DNA of 28,705 nucleotides from Chloroflexota bacterium. Its GTDB lineage: Bacteria > Chloroflexota > Chloroflexia > Thermomicrobiales > JADLAZ01. Shown here piece after piece: positions 24,701 to 28,705 of the stretch (position 1 is its first letter; the number at the start of each line of letters is the position of its first letter). Under the pieces are notes generated by a model, which was not told the DNA's origin, made no database searches, and saw only the letters and a program-made list of their open reading frames with translations. The position numbers and the translations under genes were made by a program. Location: the NCBI GenBank assembly GCA_020849725.1, contig JADLAZ010000145.1, positions 1-28,705 on the forward strand, given 5' to 3'.

Positions 24701-25990
24701 ATGGCTTCGACGACCAACTCTAGCCCGAGTGAAGCGCGCGCCGTTCGCCTCGTGGCCCGGCCCGAGCGACACCTGATTCGGCCGGCGGCCAGCCGGCGGC
24801 ACATCTTGTTCACCGTCACGACGTCGGCGGTTGAGTCAGCGCCGGTGCGACCTCCGCTGCGGCTGGGGCTGGTGCTGGATCGCAGTGGATCGATGGCCGG
24901 CGACCGGCTGGCGCTGGCGAAGCGGGCGACGCTGGCGCTGCTGGACCGGCTGACCGCGGCCGACGAGGTGGCAGTCGTCGTCTTCGACGATCAGATCGAC
25001 GTGGTCCAGCCGCGGGCGGCGGTCTCACCGGCGCTGCGCGCGCGGGTCAAGTCCGCGTTGCGGGGGATCGAGGCGCGGGCATCGACGGCACTGCACCAGG
25101 GCTGGCTGACGGGCTGCCACCAGATCGCAGCCGACACCCTGGGCTTGGACGGCGCCCGGCTGGCGCACTGCTTCCTGCTCACTGACGGCCAGGCGAACGT
25201 CGGACTGACCGACCCGGAGATAGTGGCCGGACAGGCAGCCGCCATCCGGCGCAACGCCGCCGTCGGGACCTCCACCTTTGGCGTTGGCATGGACTATAAC
25301 GAGGCGCTGCTTGGCCCGATGGCGGTCGGTGGCGGTGGCCAGTTCCATCATCTGGCCGGGCCGGCGGCCATCGCTCTCACCTTCGACAATGCGCTGACCG
25401 CCCTGGCGACCGCCGTCGCGGTCAACGTCCGCCTCGAGGTACACGCCGACTCGAGCGTCGATCTTGACGTCATCAGCGCCTATCACCTGGATGCCGAAGC
25501 GCCGGGCGCGTGGTCGATCGGGCTGGGGGATCTGGCCGCCCGCGATGAGCGCCCGGTCGTCGTTCGCGCCACGCTGCCGGCGCGCGGTGATGCGGGCGAC
25601 CAGAGCGTGCGTGCCCGGCTGGTCTGGCAGGTGGATGGCCGGGAGTGGCAGTCGGCCTGGGAGACGGTGCGATTCACCTATGCCAGCCATGCCGCCTGCG
25701 ATGCCGAGGTGCGCGACGCGGCGGTGATGCACTGGGTCGGCCTGCACCACGCGGCGCGCGCCGAGCGCGAAGCGGTGCGCCTGCTCAACGAGAACCGTGA
25801 CGCTGATGCCACGACACTGCTGGCTCACGTCAGCGCCCGCATCGCGTCGTACGCGGGCGACGATGAGTCGCTTCAGGGCGCAGTCCAGTCGCTGGCCGCG
25901 CCGCCGGCGCCGGCCGAGCGCAAGGAGCGCTACTTCCAGAGCCAGACGCGGTCTCGCGGGCAGAAAGACCTGCGCGCCCCGCAGCCGTGA
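24701..25990 (+). CDS. von Willebrand factor A domain protein
   Basis: 429-aa soluble protein. ATG 24701 is chosen because GGGAGG lies seven bases upstream. Seen: a VWA domain, residues about 50-230, with a complete metal-ion-dependent adhesion site: LVLDRSGSM (Asp60, Ser62, Ser64), Thr129 in ARASTALHQG, and Asp162 in LLTDGQANVGLT. An all-beta segment follows (about 230-330) and a helical C-terminus with a basic end. There is no signal peptide or membrane anchor, unlike many surface VWA proteins, so it is probably cytoplasmic. It follows the MerR gene closely. VWA proteins act as metal-dependent adaptors in chaperone, chelatase and stress systems; no AAA+ partner is seen here. Confidence 0.92.
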   Translation: MASTTNSSPSEARAVRLVARPERHLIRPAASRRHILFTVTTSAVESAPVRPPLRLGLVLDRSGSMAGDRLALAKRATLALLDRLTAADEVAVVVFDDQIDVVQPRAAVSPALRARVKSALRGIEARASTALHQGWLTGCHQIAADTLGLDGARLAHCFLLTDGQANVGLTDPEIVAGQAAAIRRNAAVGTSTFGVGMDYNEALLGPMAVGGGGQFHHLAGPAAIALTFDNALTALATAVAVNVRLEVHADSSVDLDVISAYHLDAEAPGAWSIGLGDLAARDERPVVVRATLPARGDAGDQSVRARLVWQVDGREWQSAWETVRFTYASHAACDAEVRDAAVMHWVGLHHAARAEREAVRLLNENRDADATTLLAHVSARIASYAGDDESLQGAVQSLAAPPAPAERKERYFQSQTRSRGQKDLRAPQP

Positions 25991-26013
25991 GGCGTTGGCG
26001 CCCCGGATAGCCC

Positions 26014-26061
26014 CCTTGCCGAGGGAACAAGGCTCCAGCCAGGGGCGGCTATTCCCCCTGG
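26014..26061. terminator. Hairpins downstream of the VWA gene
   Basis: CCTTG (26014-26018) with CAAGG (26028-26032), and CCAGGGG (26039-26045) with CCCCTGG (26055-26061). They lie 24-70 nt past the VWA stop codon. Neither is followed by a T-run, so termination would be weak or factor-dependent. Confidence 0.35.
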
Positions 26062-26128
26062 TACTGAGGTTAGGGGGCAGCCCGGCTCTCCGGCTGCGCC
26101 CCGAACACCCGACCGACAACGCCCGCGG

Positions 26129-26157
26129 TTGTCAGGTCGGCGCTGACATGCTACACT
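26129..26157 (+). promoter_or_regulatory. Promoter of tRNA-Pro
   Basis: TTGTCA (26129-26134), 17-nt spacer, TACACT (26152-26157). The predicted start at 26164 is five nt before the mature tRNA end. Confidence 0.7.
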
Positions 26158-26168
26158 GACTGCCGTCG

Positions 26169-26242
26169 CGGGGCGTAGCGCAGCCCGGTAGCGCACCTGA
26201 ATGGGGTTCAGGAGGCCGGAGGTTCAAATCCTCTCGCCCCGA
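26169..26242 (+). tRNA. tRNA-Pro (anticodon GGG)
   Basis: 74-nt cloverleaf. Acceptor CGGGGCG/CGCCCCG with discriminator A; D stem GCGC/GCGC; anticodon stem CCTGA/TCAGG with loop ATGGGGT, so anticodon GGG; T arm GGAGG-TTCAAAT-CCTCT. CCA is not encoded. It reads CCC and CCU codons. Its own promoter and a hairpin terminator flank it. Confidence 0.97.
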
Positions 26243-26249
26243 CGGAGAG

Positions 26250-26274
26250 ATGCCCGAGCAATCGGGCATTATTC
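26250..26274 (+). terminator. Terminator after tRNA-Pro
   Basis: ATGCCCGA (26250-26257) and TCGGGCAT (26262-26269) form a perfect 8-bp stem closed by a GCAA (GNRA) tetraloop, followed by TATTC. It starts eight nt past the tRNA 3' end. The T-tract is short but the position is right. Confidence 0.65.
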
Positions 26275-26415
26275 ATGCCTGGCGGAACGATGAGACCGGG
26301 AACCGGCAGGTGGCCGCGACCTTCATCGCGTGCCACAGCCGCGGAGCCACCGACGCTGTGTGCTGGCATGAGGTTGGCTCGGACGGATCTCGACTGTGCG
26401 GGCCGCGGGGCTGCC

Positions 26416-26706
26416 TCAGGCGTTGGGCAGCGGCGTGGACGCGGGCCGCGGGACCGCCTTGCCCGGCTGGCGCAGCGACTGCCTGACTGCGTCGATGCTA
26501 GCCGCCTGCTGTGGTCCGGCCGCCGATTGCGCCGCTGAGAGATTCTCCCGCTTGACTGCTTCGTAGATCTCTCGGCGCAGGACGCCGATTGATCGGGGCG
26601 CGTCAATGCCGATCTTGACGCGCGCGCCGTCGATCTCGAGTACGGTAATCACGATGTCGTCGCCAATCACGATCGCTTCTTCGGCCTTGCGGCTCAGGAC
26701 CAGCAT
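26416..26706 (-). CDS. csrA: Carbon storage regulator CsrA
   Basis: RNA-binding translational regulator, 96 aa. Seen: the N-terminal family signature [20 protein letters not shown], the [12 protein letters not shown] stretch, and the conserved [10 protein letters not shown] with the key arginine, so the dimeric beta core looks intact. The core ends near residue 60. About 35 residues of Gln/Ala/Pro-rich tail follow, longer than in most CsrA (usually 60-75 aa). GAGG precedes the ATG. Its start overlaps the end of fliW by 13 nt, so the two are probably coupled in translation. CsrA binds GGA-containing hairpins and, in FliW-containing bacteria, represses flagellin mRNA until FliW titrates it. Confidence 0.97.
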   Translation of the reverse strand: MLVLSRKAEEAIVIGDDIVITVLEIDGARVKIGIDAPRSIGVLRREIYEAVKRENLSAAQSAAGPQQAASIDAVRQSLRQPGKAVPRPASTPLPNA

Positions 26707-27167
26707 GCTGCTGCCTCGCTATCGGTGCTGTCTGACAACGACAAAGGGTGGCGTGTCGTGTACGGCGAGTCGAGTTGCACTAGTTGAACGCCCAACCGGG
26801 TCGCCGGATTGATGACCAATGGCCCGAGTAGATTGGCGGTCACGTACGGGGGCACGGGGTGTGCTGTCAGAATGCACAGGACGAGGGCGTCGTCCGGTCG
26901 CAGGAGGCCGATCGCCCGCAGGTCGCCAGGGGAAACCTCCGCCCGGTAGGCCGGCACGATCTGGTGTGGGTCAGCCACGAAAAGTTGCACGCCGAGTTCG
27001 TCGAGACAGGACAGCAGATGAAGGCTGGGGGTATGGTCGTCAAAGAGCAGCACGAAGCGGCGCCAATGGGCGCACCCCACCAGCCCGAGTGGGAAAGAAA
27101 TGACCGCATCGTCACTGACAGTGCGTGTAGCCGGCTGACCGGGATAGGTCTGATGAGCGGTGAGCAC
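26694..27167 (-). CDS. fliW: Flagellar assembly factor FliW
   Basis: 157-aa FliW, the protein antagonist of CsrA. Seen: [19 protein letters not shown] (the usual F-x-G-L-x-G-F region), [32 protein letters not shown] and [21 protein letters not shown], all in family order. The start is GTG at 27167 with AGGAG about eight bases upstream. It lies immediately before csrA with a 13-nt overlap. In known systems FliW binds CsrA or flagellin and couples flagellin synthesis to secretion; that role here is inferred from family and pairing. No flagellin gene is in the window. Confidence 0.95.
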   Translation of the reverse strand: MLTAHQTYPGQPATRTVSDDAVISFPLGLVGCAHWRRFVLLFDDHTPSLHLLSCLDELGVQLFVADPHQIVPAYRAEVSPGDLRAIGLLRPDDALVLCILTAHPVPPYVTANLLGPLVINPATRLGVQLVQLDSPYTTRHPLSLSDSTDSEAAACWS

Positions 27168-27477
27168 GAGCGTGTCTCCTGGAGATTGTGGCGCGAAAGA
27201 CGGTCACGCGGTGGCGGTGAGCGCGGCTGCCGGTCTGGAGCGAGGCACCATGATACCACTGGATAGGAAGACCAGCCACACGCCGCCTGACGATGTTGCG
27301 CGCGGACCGTGCCGGCCCAGGCATGGTCCAGGTCACGGCGCCGCATCCCGTCTGGCTGCGTGAACGTACTCTAGCAGATGACTGGCTGCCTCGTCCAGTG
27401 GCGCACGCATGCTACACGAATGTTGCCCGGTGCGCCACTGACGCGCGGCAGGCGGCAGGGTAGCCGGTGGTCGGACC
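27168..27477. other. 310-nt gap between flgM and fliW
   Basis: Holds the 11-bp inverted repeat at 27396-27440 and the fliW ribosome site. A minus-strand TATCAT at 27255-27250 could be a -10 for fliW-csrA (start near 27243), but its -35 (TGGCTG) is weak. I see no gene. Confidence 0.4.
27396..27440. promoter_or_regulatory. Perfect 11-bp inverted repeat between flgM and fliW
   Basis: CAGTGGCGCAC (27396-27406) and GTGCGCCACTG (27430-27440), spacer 23 nt, 37 nt past the flgM stop. No T-run follows. It could end flgM transcripts or bind a regulator of fliW-csrA. Confidence 0.5.
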
Positions 27478-27759
27478 CTAGCCCCGGAAGGTGAGCAAGC
27501 GCTCGGCGAGCAGCGCGTCTGGGATGCGGTAGGCGCCGGCGGCGATGCGCTGCCGCACGGCCGCCACGCGGGCGGCGCGCACGTCCGGTGCGGCGCGAGT
27601 GGCCTCACACGCCAGGCGCACCTCGCGAGTCAGCGCCGCACTCGGCGGCGCCGCGCCGTCGAGTGCGCGCATGGTGGACGCCCAGGACCAGTCGGATTGC
27701 CGCGTGGACCATGAGCGGGCGCCAGCGACCGGCCGCCTCGGGAACGTGCGATCTGCCAT
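27478..27759 (-). CDS. flgM: Anti-sigma-28 factor FlgM
   Basis: 93 aa from ATG 27759 (GTG 27762 is an alternative); AAGG lies upstream. Seen: a long, apparently disordered N-terminus and the C-terminal sigma-28-binding signature: PDVRAARVAAVRQRIAAGAY followed by RIPDALLAERLL, matching the FlgM pattern of an Asp-Val-Arg block, a helix VxxLxxxI and a final AxxLL. FlgM holds the flagellar sigma factor FliA inactive until exported. It is next to fliW-csrA on the same strand. Usually flgN, flgK and flgL lie between flgM and fliW; here they are absent. Confidence 0.8.
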   Translation of the reverse strand: MADRTFPRRPVAGARSWSTRQSDWSWASTMRALDGAAPPSAALTREVRLACEATRAAPDVRAARVAAVRQRIAAGAYRIPDALLAERLLTFRG

Positions 27760-27856
27760 CACACCGCCTTATCTGCATGCGAGGTGGCGCGACGCCGGTG
27801 TCGCTACTAGTACTGTCGGCGCCCGGCGCCGGGACTTGAGTCCTAGGCAGTGCGGC

Positions 27857-28705
27857 TCAGGTATAGGCGATGGCGGCGCCGAGCGCGGCCAGCTTGCCCA
27901 CGACGTCGTCGTAGCCGCGCTCCAAATGATGGATCTCACTGATGGTCGTCGTGCCCTCAGCCACCAGCCCGGCCAGCACCAGGCACGCGCCGGCGCGGAT
28001 ATCGAGCGCTGTCACCGGCGCGCCCAGCAACCGGGCCGGGCCGTAGATCGTCGCGATCTGGCCGTCGACCCGGATGTCCGCGCCCAGCCGCCGCAATTCG
28101 ACCGCGTACCGGAGCCGGTCCTCGTACACGCGCTCGAAGATGGTGCTCTCGCCGGTCGCCTGCGTCATCAGGGCCGCGGTCGCCGCCTGGAGGTCGGTGG
28201 GGAAGCCAGGATAGGGCAGCGCTTGCACGTTGAGCGCCCGCAACTGCTCCGGGCCGCACACGCGCAGGCAGGCGCCTTCGGACTCGACTGTGGCGCCAGC
28301 CTCGGCCAGCTTGTGGACAACGGGGTCCATGTGGGCGATGTCGATGCCGTCGAGGACGACATCACCCCCAGTCATGGCGGCGGCAATGGCAAAGGTGCCG
28401 GCCTCGATGCGGTCGGGGATGACGGCGTGTGTCACGCCGCGCAGCCGGTCGACGCCGTCGATAACGATGTGGCTCGTGCCGGCGCCGGTGATGCGGGCGC
28501 CCATCGCCACCAGGCAATCGGCGAGCGCCCGGATCTCCGGTTCGGCCGAGGCGTGCTTGATGATCGTCCGGCCGCGCGCCAGCGTGGCCGCCATGAGCAG
28601 GTTCTCGGTGCCAGTGTGGCTGGGGTAATCCAGGTACAGCTCGGCGCCGACGAGCGCCGGCGTCTCGGCTTCGAAATGGCCATCGACGAAGCTGATGCGC
28701 GCGCC
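27857..28705 (-). CDS. murA: UDP-N-acetylglucosamine 1-carboxyvinyltransferase MurA family (partial)
   Basis: Enolpyruvyl transferase of the first committed step of peptidoglycan synthesis, or a close paralogue. The 283 C-terminal residues are in the window; the N-terminal part with the catalytic Cys lies beyond 28705. Seen: YPSHTGTENLLMAATLARG (the usual PSVGATENxxMAA region, here with SHTGTEN), HASAEPEIRALADCLVAMGA, GAGTSHIVIDGVDRLRG, the highly typical VIPDRIEAGTFAIAAAMTGG, and PYPGFPTDLQAATAALM. It lies upstream of flgM on the same strand with a 97-nt gap. The variant SHTGTEN motif may mark a second MurA group. Activity cannot be judged without the N-terminus. Confidence 0.93.
   Translation of the reverse strand, partial: GARISFVDGHFEAETPALVGAELYLDYPSHTGTENLLMAATLARGRTIIKHASAEPEIRALADCLVAMGARITGAGTSHIVIDGVDRLRGVTHAVIPDRIEAGTFAIAAAMTGGDVVLDGIDIAHMDPVVHKLAEAGATVESEGACLRVCGPEQLRALNVQALPYPGFPTDLQAATAALMTQATGESTIFERVYEDRLRYAVELRRLGADIRVDGQIATIYGPARLLGAPVTALDIRAGACLVLAGLVAEGTTTISEIHHLERGYDDVVGKLAALGAAIAYT

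Noticed and set aside
27160..27185. Possible CsrA site (CCAGGAGACA) at the fliW ribosome site
   Set aside because: A GGA inside a Shine-Dalgarno is expected by chance, and no hairpin presenting it was found.
27769..27776. GCAGATAA upstream of flgM, like a sigma-28 -10 box
   Set aside because: It lies only about 10 nt before the start codon, and no TAAA-type -35 is found at the required distance.

Overview
The window is GC-rich, gene-dense bacterial DNA. The mix of genes suggests a member of Chloroflexota, perhaps Thermomicrobia-like. That mix is solute-binding lipoproteins with long Ala/Pro/Thr tethers, an F420-type LLM oxidoreductase, a DegS-like kinase with a NarL-type regulator, MalT-type LuxR debris, and flgM/fliW/csrA. 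This assignment is inference from gene content, not a database match.

Layout. (1) 1-5624, minus strand: a peptide/nickel-type ABC importer with two tandem paralogous binding lipoproteins, a DppB-like permease and the start of a DppC-like permease. A strong hairpin follows each lipoprotein gene. (2) 6057-10181, minus strand: a SelA-fold PLP enzyme, a membrane zinc peptidase, a NarL-type response regulator and its DegS-like histidine kinase. (3) 10558-11187, plus strand: a DUF1989 (urea-carboxylase-associated) protein lacking the cysteines I expect in the family. A REP-like palindrome and a minus-strand MsbA-type ABC exporter (11354-13078) follow. (4) 13340-17126: a scarred region. A degraded IS4/Tn5-like transposase lies beside a 49-bp exact copy of the 3' part of a tRNA-Arg gene. 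The intact tRNA-Arg(TCG) is 3.3 kb away in the same orientation. Between the copies are a 3'-truncated hydrolase, an intact CPBP protease, a CPBP fragment and a MalT-type LuxR pseudogene. This is the geometry of a tRNA-targeted integrated element or its eroded remnant. (5) 17212-20208, minus strand: a likely catabolic operon of Rieske oxygenase, LLM flavin/F420 oxidoreductase and alpha/beta hydrolase. (6) 20292-25990: a dynamin-like GTPase (minus), diverging from a TolB-N-like/TPR protein, then a MerR-type regulator and a von Willebrand A protein (plus). The MerR gene has a near-consensus promoter whose predicted start site is the A of its ATG, with overlapping dyads in the spacer. (7) 26169-28705: tRNA-Pro(GGG) with its own promoter and terminator, then minus-strand murA (partial), flgM, fliW and csrA. 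The flagellar regulators are present here without flagellar structural genes.

Best candidates for something new: the dynamin/TPR/MerR/VWA neighbourhood with its leaderless, apparently self-regulated MerR promoter; the tRNA-Arg-bounded graveyard; the compact flgM-fliW-csrA block with a strong inverted repeat; and the cysteine-less DUF1989 protein.
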